Of a stretch of 64,000 nt of DNA, positions 52,608 through 63,594 are shown piece by piece. The notes under the pieces are model-generated. The model saw nothing but the letters and a program-made list of their open reading frames with translations. It made no database searches and was not told the origin of the DNA. Location: NCBI GenBank assembly GCA_030762935.1, contig CM060883.1, positions 31,180,501 to 31,244,500 on the forward strand, written 5' to 3'. Origin of the DNA: Hymenopus coronatus (taxonomy: Eukaryota; Arthropoda; Insecta; Mantodea; Hymenopodidae). Both the position numbers and the translations under genes were made by a program. The stretch's first letter is position 1; each line of letters starts with the position of its first letter.

Positions 52608-53468
52608 ACAAATCTGATGTGTTCCATTCACATGACTTGCTCTGCATCTCTGCAAGAAATTATTGCTAAAACGCTTATGCTTCTATTTACTTAATACTAA
52701 TCGACAAAAATAGCAGAAAGAGCCTTATTACTTGTTTCCTTGTAAGTAGAAGGGAAATAAGGGAGTACCATAGGTTCAAGTGATAGTCAAAAGCTGGTTG
52801 TTATGAGACTGAAGTTCCTTTGTTTGTATGGACAGGACTTGACAAATTCCCATATGAGAAAAGTATAATTATTTTAAAGCTGAAACCAATAACAAAGAAT
52901 ATCTCAAAAACGATCAACTCCACGAAAAAATGTGTATAACATACATTTTGTGCTTTAACGACTTCTACATTTTCTGTTAAGGTAGTTTTTGTCTATCTCT
53001 TAAATTTACCAGTTATATAAATTCCTGAAATTAATTAAGATTACAGTAGTCTTCAGAGGATTTTGCCAGAAAACTCAAGATATACATTTTATTTGTCTTT
53101 AATATACGATATTTTAATCCAAATCGTTAGAGCCATTTTTGAGAAAATCAAACATTTCAAAAACTTTTCCATGTAAAGCGTAGGTAGTTTTCTTGAAAAT
53201 CTTCGTACCGCATCCCTGAAAGATACTGAACTTAAGTGTCAAGTTTGGTATTTAACGAGGTAATACATAAACCATAAATGCTGTAGCTATAACTAAAAAT
53301 AGAATTATTACCCCGGACTTCTCGCCTCAGACACACAGACGGACATTTTTCTAAAAATGTTTTTTTGATTCAGAGGGACCCAAAACATGTATTTGTGGTG
53401 AAATCTCGGTATGCATTACAATACCTTCTCTATAACTATGTATATAGTACGTGTAGAGAAATTAAAAG
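52608..53468 (+). mobile_element. HLR, near full length
   Basis: CAAATCTGATGTGTTCCATT CACATGACTTGCTCTGC to TGTATATAGTACGTGTAGAG AAATTAAAAG. At about 53258-53330 the usual CA tract and its left flank are replaced by unrelated sequence (GGTAATACATAAACC ..CTTCTCGCCTCAG). Confidence 0.9.
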
Positions 53469-53540
53469 TTATTAAGTTTATACTAATTTATCTCAATGTT
53501 ACGCCTAAACTTTTCCTTACGATTCTTCTTAATTGCACTA

Positions 53541-54453
53541 ATTACTTTCTCTATATGTACTACGTACATAGTGTATAGAGGAAGTATTGTATTCCACCCA
53601 AAAATTCAATACCGAGATTTCACCGGAAATACATGTTTTAGGACCCCATGAACCCAAAAAAAGCATTTTCAGAAAAAGATCCGTGTGTATGTGTGTGTGT
53701 CTGTCTATGTGTGTGTGTGTGTCCGTGCACATCTTAGCTGAAAAACGAAAGGACCGTTAAATACTAAACTTGGTATTTAGGTTTGATATCCTCCAAGGAT
53801 GCGACACGAAGATTTTCAAAAAAATCCCCCCCACCACAAACTACCCTTTACATGGAAAAAATTTCGAAAATGTTGATTTTCTTAATAATGGCTCTAACGA
53901 TTTTGATTAAAATCCCGTATATTAAAGCTATTTATGTCCGAAATAAAATGTATATCTCGAATTCTTTGGGAATAGCCTCTGAAGATCTCTTTATTCCGTA
54001 TGGATTTTGCTGAATTTTGCTTAATTACTAAACCGTAAGAGATAGAAAACAAAACATACTGCACAAAAAAGTACCTCATGACAAAACACACAATTTTTGT
54101 CCTTTACGTTTTTGTTGTGGAGGTAACCGTTTTCGAGATATTCCTTGTTATTACTTTCAATTGTGAAGTACTTAAACTTTTCTCACACAGGAAGTGTCTG
54201 TTTTTCTTTTGTTCTACTCCTGGCCAAGCAAAGAAGCGATTTTCAATGACATAACGATAGTTTTTAAAACATTTGACAATCACTTTAGCATAGTGCATTC
54301 CCTTATTCCCTTCTACTTATAAGGAACTAAGTAATAACATTCTGCAAACATTTATATTGATTAGCTTTGTGTACAGAGAAGACTAATCTTTTGAAGGAGT
54401 TTTGTAGAGCATCTAGAGAAAGTCATGTGAGTGTAACACATCAGATTTTTTTA
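53541..54453 (-). mobile_element. HLR, full-length reverse copy
   Basis: ATTACTTTCTCTATATGTAC TACGTACATAGTGTATAGAG, TGTCTGTCTATGTGTGTGTG microsatellite, CCACCACAAACTACCCTTTA, GAGAAAGTCATGTGAGTGTA ACACATCAGATTTTT. With 52608-53468 it makes a convergent pair joined at their 3' ends, 72 bp apart. Confidence 0.93.
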
Positions 54454-55061
54454 TTTGTATTAATCGTTTTAAATAAAAAGTCTAGTATTTTATGTATGAG
54501 CATATTAATGTGAGAGAAACAGAGAGGAAATGTGGCATAAGACACACCTGACCAGGAAGCTATGCAGCTAAAACGCCCACTTAACTGTGAAACTAAATAT
54601 GAGCGGTGCCGGAAGATCTGAAAGCCACCACATGCCTGATAACATCGCAGTTCTACGTCATTGCCTCGAGTAATTCCGCTGGAATACGTAATTACTCATC
54701 AATGGAGCAAACAGACAGAGCGTGACGTAACTATGTGCTAAATGAATTGACGAAAGCCACGCGGAACGTGATACTTAATTTAAGAAGCTGTTTCTAATGG
54801 AGTGATGTAAATGTTTTCTACAAGCCCAAGGCCTCCTGTGAAACGATCGTGTGCTTCTTTATATTTCTGCAATACTCTCTTTGCCTCGTAAAGGTATACC
54901 CTTGTCCTCGAAAAGAAAATTGCAAACAGCACTCACGTCTTGCTTGTCTTTTCTATTTTTGTGTTTTAGCTTTGTTTGCTTTCAACTTCTTATATTCGTA
55001 TCTCTTTCATTGTGACCATCCATTCAGCACGGAAGAGACATGAGTTGTTTTTATTTTCCGT
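54454..55061. other. Unassigned sequence
   Basis: Mixed composition. A frame near 54849-55043 is hydrophobic and cysteine-rich, but I see no domain or exon signals. Confidence 0.35.
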
Positions 55062-55190
55062 CCTATCTATACCATCCAAAAGTTTTAACATCGAGATTTT
55101 ACCGGAAGTACATGCTAAACTAAACCCACAAAACATTTAAAAGGCGCTTTGTGTCTGCTTATCTCTCTATAAGCAACATAATTAAAAACA
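55062..55190 (-). mobile_element. HLR 3'-part fragment, reverse
   Basis: TATCTATACCATCCAAAAGT TTTAACATCGAGATTTTACC GG and CTCTCTATAAGCAACATAAT TAAAAAC. Confidence 0.7.
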
Positions 55191-55921
55191 AAAAACTTAT
55201 GTGTTCTATTCACAGGACTTTCTCTACATCTTTGCAACAAATTATTGTTAAAAAGCTATTTATTTCTTGTGCTAATCGAGAAACAATTAGCAGAAATAGT
55301 CTCATTACTTGCTTCCTTGTAAGTAGAAGCGAAATAAGGGAGTACCATAGGTTAAAGTAATAGTCAAAAGCTGGTTGCTATGTGACTGAGGTTCCTTTGT
55401 TAGTATGGACAGGAGTTGACAAATTTCTGTACGAGAAAAGTATACGTTTTTAAAAGTTGAAACCAAAAACAAGGAATGTCTAAAAACCGATCAACTCCAC
55501 GAAACAAATGTATATAACATAAACTGTGTGTTTTAACGTGCTCTACATTTTTTTGTGTGCAAACTTTTTCTCCATCTCTTACAGTTTAACAGTTACGCAA
55601 AAATCCGTAAAATTCATCCAGAACAAAGAGGTCTTCAGAGGCTATTCCCAGAAAATTCAAGATATACATTTTATTTCTTAGTTAAATATCTTTAATATAC
55701 GATATTTTAATCAAAATCGTTACACCCATTTTTTAGAAAATCAAAATTTTCGAAAAAAGTCCCATATAAAAGGTAGTTTTCTCAAAATCTTCGTGTCACA
55801 TCCCGAAAGATACTAAACTTAAATATCAAGCTTGATATTTTACCGACTTTTTGTTTTTGAGTTATTGTGTTCACAGACACACGGACATTTTTCTGAAAAT
55901 GCTTCTTTTGTATACAAGGGA
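55191..55921 (+). mobile_element. HLR, lacking the 3' palindrome
   Basis: AAAACTTATGTGTTCTATTC ACAGGACTTTCTCTAC to CACAGACACACGGACATTTT TCTGAAAATGCTTC. It stops before TTTCCGGTGAAATC, where another HLR begins. Confidence 0.9.
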
Positions 55922-55924
55922 CTT

Positions 55925-56600
55925 ACAATGCTTTCAAGTAAGTAGAAGAGAAATAATGGGATACACTAGGCTGAAGCGATACTAAAATGTTTGAAAAGCT
56001 GGTTGCCATGAGGATGAAATCCATTTCTTTGCATTGCCAGTGTTGATAAATATCCGTATATGAAAAGTTTTAGTATTTTAAAACTGAAACCAATAACAAG
56101 GAATATCTCCAAGATGGTAAACTTCGCGAAAAAAGTATAGGTCTTAAATTGTGGTTTTCAACGAGATCTACATATTTTGTGTAGTAAGTTTATGTCTATT
56201 TCTTGCGGTTTACTAGTTATGCAAAATCCAGCAAAATGCATCCAGAATAAACAGGTCCTCAAGGCTATTCCCAGAAAATTCAAGATATACATTTTCTTTT
56301 GTCGTGTATATATCTTTAATATACGGTATTTTAATCAAAAGTGTCGCCCTTCGTGGTGTAATGGTTACCATGCTAACTTCATATAGCCAAGGTCGCGGGT
56401 TCAAACTCGGCGGAGGGCGATGGATTTTTTTCGGGTTTAAAAATCCCTAACATGGCTTCCTTCACAAGGGAAGTAAAGTCATGGGTCCCGTGTCGTAGAT
56501 TTACGACACTAAAAGAACAAGCCAGATAGAGAGGCCTCTGAGCAAAATTTAGCGGTCTTTCATGCCTATATACACAGTATATGTAGAGAAAGTAAAAAAA
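55925..56600 (+). mobile_element. HLR copy split by S1
   Basis: AGTAGAAGAGAAATAATGGG ATACACTAGGCTGAAGCG through CAAGGAATATCTCC to ACGGTATTTTAATCAAAA at about 56340, then S1, then the 3' end CACAGTATATGTAGAGAAAG TAAAA at 56570-56600. The 5' terminus is missing. Confidence 0.85.
56342..56563 (+). mobile_element. S1 SINE, forward, inside HLR
   Basis: Head GTCGCCCTTCGTGGTGTAAT GGTTACC and GGTCGCGGGTTCAAACTCGG, body GGCTTCCTTCACAAGGGAAG and GAGAGGCCTCTGAGCAAAAT TTAG, ending GTCTTTCATG. Confidence 0.9.
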
Positions 56601-56842
56601 ATAAAAAGAATGAAAAGCTGCATAACGATTACCAAATATTTCTTTCTTATACAAGCCATTTGAATCCCAGCAGTATTTTAATTTATTTATTACTATATTT
56701 TAATTAATATTAATACTCATCGTTCAAAGAATAGCATGCGATACACCTGTGTTAAGTGTATTGCAGAATCATAAACTGAAACTGTTTCGTCTTCCCAAAC
56801 TTTTCCTCGATTCTTTTCCCACACTTGTAGCGCACAATACCA
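56601..56842. other. Unassigned AT-rich sequence
   Basis: Nothing recognised. Confidence 0.4.
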
Positions 56843-57455
56843 CAAGGACCGTATTTTTTTCAAGCTCCGATAGGCTATGAATAAAAGACAAGTTCATAGA
56901 GAGCAATTATTTTAATTCTAAAAATGTTGTACACTAATGGTTACTTTTCAACACAATCACCGAAAAGATTGAGACATTTATCGTACCTGTGCACAAGTTT
57001 TGCAATACCCGCTTCAAAAAATGTTGTCACCAATGATTTCAAATGAATTTGGACGTTCTTTTGAAGATCTTCGTTGGTTTGAAAGTGCTGCCCTCCTAGC
57101 CACGTCTTCAGTTCAGGGAAAAGGTGAAAGTCGCTGGGTGCCAGGTCAGGACTGTACGGCGGATGATCGAAAATGCCCCATTGAAATTGTTGAAGGAGCC
57201 GATGGGTTGTGCCAGCAGTGTGTGTACGAGCGTTGTCAAAACAACGTCAATGCTCATTTGAAATCATTGGCGGCGACATTTTTTGAAGCGAGTATTGCAA
57301 AGCTTGTGTATAGGTACGATTAATGTCTCAATCTTTTCGGTGATTATGTTGAAAAGTAACCATAAGTGTACAAAACTTTTAGTAATAAAATATTGTTTTC
57401 TGTGAACTTGTCTTTTATTTATAGCCTATCGGAGGTTGAAAAAAAACTGCCCTCG
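56843..57455. mobile_element. Palindromic mariner derivative (3' end to 3' end)
   Basis: Left arm about 56843-57060 and right arm about 57238-57455 are inverted copies of one mariner 3' end. Landmarks: CTCCGATAGGCTATGAATAA / TTATTTATAGCCTATCGGAG, and CGAAAAGATTGAGACATTTA / TAATGTCTCAATCTTTTCGG. The right tip CCCTCG abuts TA (57456-57457). About 177 bp of unpaired transposase sequence separates the arms. Both outer tips are the mariner 3' terminus, so the 5' two-thirds of the element were lost and replaced by a second, inverted 3' end. The same end occurs singly at 18500-18712. Confidence 0.88.
56941..57237 (-). pseudogene. mariner transposase C-terminal part, open frame
   Basis: Minus-strand frame of 98 codons without a stop, from GAC at 57237 to TAA at 56943-56941. 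It begins at the second catalytic Asp (DNARTHTAG), has the canonical HPPYSPDLAPSDFHLFP block with the third Asp 34 residues on, then LGGQHFQTNEDLQ and KLVHRYDKCLNLFGD near the end. The N-terminal DNA-binding region and first Asp are absent, so it cannot be active. On the plus strand the right arm repeats only the last 30 or so codons (HLKSLAATFFEASIAKLVYR) and has a stop after YD. It belongs to a lineage distinct from the 14258 pseudogene. Confidence 0.88.
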
Positions 57456-57984
57456 TATATTGGTTTTTAAGCCCGACGTTCTTTTGAAAGACACTTTGCT
57501 GTTGTGATGTGTTCTCCATATATTAATTTTAATTTTTTATTAGGATGCACGCTCAGAACTAATTTTGGCACACGAGAGTATGCTTTGATGAGTGCCCATG
57601 TATCAGTTTTAATTCCGTCGCCTCACTGTCACACCCAATTCGCTATGCTCACACTGGACTGTCACTTAGCTGTTGGTGCGCCAGCCAGAGGAAGAAAACA
57701 CGTAGTGAAGTTTGGAATTCATGGCGACTTGCACGTCAAATATTCATGAGCCGTCACTGCCACTTGATGGAGTAATCATGGCCTGGGTACTCTATGCGTT
57801 CGTTGGATTCCTGGTCACATGGGACTAAAGGCGCGGCAGGTGTTAATAGAGACATTGCTGTCATAGCGTGCTTCTCGTTTATTGCAGGACAGAAGCTGGA
57901 CAAATACAGGCTGTTCGGAAATTCCTGTATTAAACTTCTAGATTAAATATTTAGTTGATGCTTTGACAAAAGGCTTGTATCCGA
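57456..57984. other. Unassigned, GC-richer, possibly exonic
   Basis: A plus-strand frame of 81 codons (57504-57749) has no known domain. Acceptor-like TTTTATTAG at about 57543 and TTCTCGTTTATTGCAG at about 57877-57892 are present, without a convincing donor. Could be unrecognised repeat. Confidence 0.25.
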
Positions 57985-58160
57985 AAAAAAAACAAAAAAA
58001 CTTATGTATTTCTTCACATGACCTTCTCTACCTGTTCTGAAAACAAACTATTCTTTCAAAAGATTTCTCTTCTATCTACTTAACTTAATCAAAAATGATG
58101 TTATTTCTTAGTTCGTTATAAGTAGAAGGGAAATAAAGGGTTACACTAAGCTAAAGCTAT
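57985..58160 (+). mobile_element. HLR copy, 5' part (split by LTR)
   Basis: AAAAACTTATGTATTTCTTC ACATGACCTTCTCTACC to AAGGGTTACACTAAGCTAAA GCTAT; continues at 58578. Confidence 0.88.
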
Positions 58161-58577
58161 TGTCACGCCTACTGTTATTAATCCAAGAAACTCGCAGTAC
58201 TATGAGAGGGAATAAGTTGGGGGAAATGTACTTTTCACTACAGCTAGGCGTGCATATGGGAACGCAGCTCTATTCCATCAAAATAACACAGGGAAAATAG
58301 CCTACATGATTATAATTGATGGTGAAAGGAACTAACTAATCTACTAAATCAAAGTCCTTAAGCAATGTTGAGGGATCATTTATTGGTTACCTTAAAGCTT
58401 ATAGCGTGGCGTCCTCCATGGCTACCTCAGCAGAGCCTTGCTCCTATTTTACATCACTGAGTTCCTAGCACAAGAGTCCTGTCTTATACTTCTTTTATTA
58501 TACAGCAAAGTTGGTAGTATCACCAACTAACCACACCCAGTACTACCAAAACCTATCCAGGCAGGCAGGATATGACA
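58161..58577. mobile_element. Solo LTR, 417 bp
   Basis: Starts TGTCACGCCTACTG and ends GGCAGGATATGACA, the TG..CA signature with a short inverted TGTCA/TGACA. A 4-bp target duplication CTAT flanks it (58157-58160 and 58578-58581). Removing one CTAT plus the LTR restores the HLR block AAGC.ATAGTCAAATCTTTT. This fits a solo LTR left by recombination of a Gypsy- or BEL-type retrotransposon. No gag or pol is present, so superfamily and orientation are not fixed. Confidence 0.85.
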
Positions 58578-59226
58578 CTATAGTCAAATCTTTTGAAAGC
58601 TTTCGCTATGCAATTGACTTTGAAATTCGGTTCATTTGCTAGGGTCTCGGTAATAATTAATCTACAAAACATGTGAAATACAAAATGTATATGTAAAATT
58701 CTGGGTTTCAATGAGATCTACGTTTTTGTATAGCAAGTTTTTGTTTTATTTTTTGTGTTTGTTTTATCATTTATGATTTACCAGTTATGCAAATGTCTTT
58801 TAGAATGAAGAGGACCTCAGTGGCTATTCCCAAGAAAATCGATATTAAATTTTGTTTGTTATATAATTAATATGCTGTATTTAAATCAAAATTGTTCGTC
58901 ACTATTGAGAATATCAAAATGTTCTAAATTTTTCCATGTAAAGGTAGTTTGGGGCGGGAAAGATTTTCTTTAAATTTTCGTACCGGATCCTTGAAAGATG
59001 CTGTACTTAAATATCAATTTTGGTATTTAACCGGATTTTAATTTTTGTTTTTATGTTGTTCACAGACACATGGACACGCACATACACAGACGAACCTTTT
59101 CTAAACATGCTTTATTTTGAACACAGGAGATCCTAAAACGTGTATTTCCATTGAAATCTCTTTGTCGAGATTTTTGGGTAGAATGCAGTACATTATCTAC
59201 TTATGTATGAAGTAGAGAAAGCAAAA
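58578..59226 (+). mobile_element. HLR copy, middle and 3' part
   Basis: ATAGTCAAATCTTTTGAAAG CTTTCGC to AGGTAGTTTGGGGCGGGAAA G, AAATATCAATTTTGGTATTT, TTCCATTGAAATCTC and CTTATGTATGAAGTAGAGAA AGCAAAAAA. Confidence 0.88.
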
Positions 59227-59261
59227 AAAGAACCACCGTTGCATAGTTGCAGCTTGTATTT

Positions 59262-59428
59262 TTAATTTCTCTACTAAGTATAATAGTAGGGGAAGAACTT
59301 TATTCGCCCCAAATATTCGATGTCGAGATTTCATTAGATCTAAATGTTTTGAGACATCCTGAAGAAGTAGTTTTAAAAAAAATACCCGTATGTGTGTATG
59401 TGTGTGTCTGTGAAGCATAACTCACAAA
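59262..59428 (-). mobile_element. HLR 3'-part fragment, reverse
   Basis: TTTCTCTACTAAGTATAATA GTAGGGGAAG, TCGATGTCGAGATTTCATTA G and GTGTGTGTCTGTGAAGCATA ACTCACAA; the next copy begins at once. Confidence 0.8.
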
Positions 59429-60010
59429 TCTGACGTGTTCCATTCACATGACTTTCTCTACATCGGTTAATCGAGATTAGCACTAACAGTTATGGTCTTA
59501 TTACTTAGTTCCTTATAAGTATAAGGGGAACTAAGGGAATATTCTTAGCTAAAGCGATAGTCAAATGTTTTAAAAACCGATCGCTCTTACAACTTATCTG
59601 TTATGCAAAATTCATCTAGAATGAAGAGGTCTTCAGAGACAATTCCCAGGAAAGTCAATATATATATATACATATATATTTTATTTTTCATGCAAGTATC
59701 TTTAATTACGGTATTTTAATCAAGCTCATTACAGCCATTTTTGAGAAAATCAAACTCTTTTCCATGTAAAAGGTAGTTTGCAACGGGGGGCAGGGGAATT
59801 TTTAAAAATCTTCTTTTCGTTTTTGAATTATGATGTCCACACACATACAAACACGCACACATTGATCTTTTTCTAAAACATGCTTTTTCTGGAATCAGGG
59901 AGTCTCAAAAAAAATACTTAGGTGAAATCTCGGTATCGAATTTTTAGTGAATTGCAATTATCTTCCTTACCTACTTTATACATAATACATATGTGTTAGA
60001 GAAAGTAAAA
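59429..60010 (+). mobile_element. HLR, both ends present, internally deleted
   Basis: ATCTGACGTGTTCCATTCAC ATGACTTTCTCTAC to ATACATAATACATATGTGTT AGAGAAAGTAAAAA. Missing are about 190 bp between AAAAACCGATCGCTC and TTATCTGTTATGC, and the hairpin block. Confidence 0.88.
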
Positions 60011-60803
60011 ATATGACGTGTTCCATTTATATAACATTCTGTACATCTCTGTAACAAATTATTTTGAAAAAGACTATTCTTCTATGTGCTTCATGATAAT
60101 CGATATGAACATTAGCAGTTATGTTTTTATTATTTGTTTCCATGTAAGAAGAAGAGAAATAGGAGATACACTAGGCTAAAGCGACAGTCAAGTCTCTTAA
60201 AAGCTGGTTGCGTGTGACTGAAATTCCTTTGTTTATATGACCAGGAGATCATAAATTTCCGTATGAGAGAGGTATATTTTAACCAATAACAAGGAATATC
60301 TCAGAAACGGCGAACTCCACGAAAACATGCATATACCATAATTTGTGTGTTTTAACGAGATCGACATTTTTGTGTAGTAAGCTCTTGTCTATATCTTACG
60401 GTTTGTCAGTTGTACAAAATTAATCCAGAATTAAGAGGCTATCCCAGAAAATACAAGATATACAGTTAAGTAAATATCTCTAATATGGAGTGTTTTAATT
60501 AAAATCGTTAGAGCTTTTTCTGAGAAAATAAGACTTTTCGAAATGTTTTCCATGTAAAGGCTAGTTTGGGGTGAGTGGATTTTCTTGTAAATCTTCGTGT
60601 CGTATTCCTGGAAGATACTAAACCTAAATACTAAGTTTAAAGGACTTTTAGTTTTCGAGTCCACAGACATTCCTCCCCCCCCCCACCTAGATACATATAC
60701 ACGGACTTTTTTATAAAATGCTCTTGGAGGCGATTCATGGGGTCTGAAAACATATATTTCCGGTGAGATCTCGTTATCGAATTTTTGGGTGCAATACAAT
60801 TTG
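60011..60803 (+). mobile_element. HLR copy, head-to-tail with the previous one, split by S1
   Basis: ATGACGTGTTCCATTTATAT AACATTCTGTAC to TTTCCGGTGAGATCTCGTTA TCGAATTTTTGGGTGCAATA CAATT. The 3' palindrome follows the S1 SINE, at 61038-61091. Confidence 0.88.
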
Positions 60804-60812
60804 GGTGTCTAT

Positions 60813-61036
60813 GGAAATGGAGTTTTTTTAATTTAACTCTTTAACTAGAGGTTCTGAGCGTCTATACTGGGCGTGAAAGACCGCTTAATTTTGCGCAGAG
60901 GCCTCTTTATCAGGCTTGAGGTTCTTTTGTGTTCCGGGATACGGGACCAGCCCAAAGGAAGCCATGCTAAGGATTTTTACGTCTGAAAAAATGCATCGTC
61001 CTCCGTTGGGTTTGAACCCGCAACCTTGGGTTTATG
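60813..61036 (-). mobile_element. S1 SINE inside HLR
   Basis: TTTAACTAGAGGTTCTGAGC G, GGGCGTGAAAGACCGCTTAA, GAGGCCTCTTTATCAGGCTT, a deletion around the CTTCCCTTCC block, TGGGTTTGAACCCGCAACC; the A-box end is truncated after GGGTTTATGA. Confidence 0.87.
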
Positions 61037-61037
61037 A

Positions 61038-61091
61038 AAACCTTGTCTGCCTACTATGTGTGTTGTACATACGTGCTAGAGAAAGTGAAAC
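61038..61091 (+). mobile_element. HLR 3' end, continuing after S1
   Basis: AACCTTGTCTGCCTACTATG TG..GTACATACGTGCTAGAGAAA GTGAAA, the 3' palindrome of the copy starting at 60011. Confidence 0.8.
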
Positions 61092-61661
61092 CCCATGGGT
61101 TGGAAGGCCGGCCATGCGAATCGAAGTCACAACTTCTCGTAGTCGAGTCAGCACTAGCTCGCTCTTTGGTGAAGACTTCATCAGTAGACTGCGATCGGTA
61201 GAAGCATATAACTGCCTATCCTAAGAAAAACACAATCATTGAAGAAATATGATCTGACTTCTGCAGAATGTGCAGATTCCATCATTAATTAAAGTTTATT
61301 TCGATAGTAAAAACGCTGGGGATAAACGAACTACTTGATATGCAGGTCATTCGCAGAGAATGTTGTAAACTGGACGAACGAACGGAAGGTTGATGACTAA
61401 GCGAGCTAATTGGGAAGTTTATGGGCCATGTCCGCCAGTCAGTTTTATGGCTGGATAACCACGAATGGTCTTGGAGGTGTTGACATGTCTTTACGACAGC
61501 CAATAAACTGCATCACTCGTCACCACGGTTACGTGAACCATTTGTTTTCACTGTTTCCAGACGATCTAAAAGCAATACTTTGTAATAGATATCTTACGGC
61601 TATTTTGTTTTCATGTTTTCCCTTGCATCGTTCTATTATTAAGAGAATATTTTATAAAAAT
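61092..61661. other. Unassigned sequence
   Basis: GC-richer at 61095-61220 with a B-box-like GCGAATCGAAGTCACAAC; perhaps a decayed tRNA-like SINE. The rest is unrecognised. Confidence 0.35.
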
Positions 61662-62007
61662 ACCACATTTCGCGTTATTTGCTTAACATTGAACCTATAG
61701 GATATACTTTTATTTCGCCGTCTCCCAATTAATTGCATTATAATTACAGTGATAATAATCAGTAACTGAACCTGTTCCCATAAAATTCAGATATAATTGC
61801 TACAAGTTATGTAAATATTTTAATATATTGTGTTTTAATCCAATTAGAACTAATTTTGAGAATATAAAAATTTAAAAAATCTGACGTGTTCCATTCACAT
61901 GACTTTTCTACATCGCTGTGACAAATTATTGTTAAAAAGCATATTCCTCTATGTACTTTATGATAATCGAGATACATTAACAGAAATTTTCCTAATTGCT
62001 TGCTTCC
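61662..62007. repeat. Direct duplication, copy 1 (about 0.35 kb)
   Basis: ATTTGCTTAACATTGAACCT, TTTATTTCGCCGTCT, GTGATAAT..CAGTAACTGAA, ATTTTGAGAATATAAAA then the HLR 5' end. The same order recurs at 62755-63104, offset about 1093. Confidence 0.9.
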
Positions 62008-62757
62008 TTATACGTAGAAGGGTAATAAAGGAATACACTAGGCTAAAACGAATATCAAATCTCCTAAAAGCTGGTTACCGGTGGCTGAAATCAGTTTCTA
62101 AGCAGAGCCAGGAGTTTTACAACTTTCCATGTGAGAAAAACTCAAGTATTTTAAATCTGAAACAAATAACAAGGAATATCTAGAAATGATCAATTCCAGG
62201 AGAAAATATATATGATATAAGTTGCATGTTTTAACGTGATTTTCATTTTTTGTGTAGAAATTTCTGTCTATCTCGTACAGTTTACCAGTTACACAAAATT
62301 CAATAAAATTCATTCAGAATAAAGAGGTCTTTAGAGGCTATTCCCAGAAAAGTCAAAATATACATTTTATTTGCCATATAAATATCTTTAATATACGGTA
62401 TTTTAATCAAAATCGTTACAGCATTTTTGAGAAAATCAAAATGTTCGAAATTTTTTCCATGTAAAGTGTAAATGGTAGTTTGGTGTCGGGGTATTTTTCT
62501 CAAAATCTTCGTGTCGCACCCCTGGAAGATACTAAACTTAAATGCCAAGTTTGGTATTTTACCGACTTTTCGTTTTTGAGTTATCGTGTTCACAGAAACC
62601 ACACACACACGCGCGCGGACCTTTTTCCAAAACGCTTTTTTTTTGGACATAGGGGATCCTAAAACATCTATTTCCAGTGAAATCTCTGCATCGAATTTTG
62701 GGTGGAATGTAATACCTTCTCCTATATACATAGTGCGTGTAGAGGAAGTAAAATGCC
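61868..62757 (+). mobile_element. HLR, full length
   Basis: AAAAAATCTGACGTGTTCCA TTCACATGACTTTTCTAC to TTTCGTTTTTGAGTTATCGT, a short CACACACACGCGCGCGG microsatellite, TTTCCAGTGAAATCTC and ATATACATAGTGCGTGTAGA GGAAGTAAAA. Confidence 0.92.
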
Positions 62758-63104
62758 ATATCTCGCATTATTTGCTTAACATTGAACCTATAGAATATAA
62801 TTTTATTTCGCCGTCTAGCAATTAATTTTATTATAAATGCATATTTGCAGTGATAATCAGTAACTGAAACTATTTCCAGAAAAATCAGATATAAATACTA
62901 CAAGCTATGTAAATACTTAATATATTGTATTTTAATCAAAATAGATCTAATTTTGAGAATATAAAATTTTAAAAAATCGTATATGTCCCATTCATATGAC
63001 TTTCTCTACATCGCTGTAACAAATTATTGTTAAAAGCATATTCTTCTATCTACTTTATGATAATTGAGATAAACATTAGCAGACATTTCCTTAATTGTTG
63101 CTTC
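62755..63104. repeat. Direct duplication, copy 2
   Basis: Second copy of 61662-62007, including about 140 bp of HLR 5' end (TCGTATATGTCCCATTCATA TGACTTTCTCTAC to CATTTCCTTAATTG). Several percent diverged, so not recent. Confidence 0.9.
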
Positions 63105-63594
63105 ATTATTTACCTGAGAAATGAAATATACATCTTGAATTTTCGGGGAATATCCTCTGAAGACTATTTTAACTGGATGAATCTTACAGAATTTTGCGTA
63201 ATTGCTAAACCGTAAGAGATGGACAAAAACTTACCACACAAAAAATGTAGATCACGATAAAACACACAATTTACGTCATATACATTTTTTTCGTGGAGTT
63301 GATCGTTTTTTAGGAATTCCTTGTTATTGGTTTCAGCTTTAAAAAACTTATACTTTTCACATACAAGAATTTGTCAACTCGTGTCCATACAAACAAAGGT
63401 ACTTCAGTCACATAGCAACCAGCTTTTGACTATCACTTTAACCTATGGTAGTCTCTTATTTCGCAAGTAATAAGACTATCTCTGCTATTTTGTTTCTCAA
63501 TTAACATGAAGTAAATAGAAGCATTAGCTTTTTAATAATAATTTGTTGCAGAGATGAAGAGAAAGTCATATGAATGGAATATATCAGAGTGTTT
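62965..63594. mobile_element. Palindromic HLR (5' end to 5' end)
   Basis: 62965-63104 reads forward from the HLR 5' terminus; 63105-63594 reads reverse, from TTACCTGAGAAATGAAATAT A through CCGTAAGAGATGGACAAAAA C to GAGAAAGTCATATGAATGGA ATATATCAGA, again a 5' terminus. Both outer ends are 5' ends, the opposite arrangement to 16119 and 47588. Confidence 0.82.

Noticed and set aside
54849..55043. Cysteine-rich hydrophobic 64-codon frame as a secreted peptide
   Set aside because: Hydrophobicity follows from T-richness; no good start context, cleavage site or splice signals.
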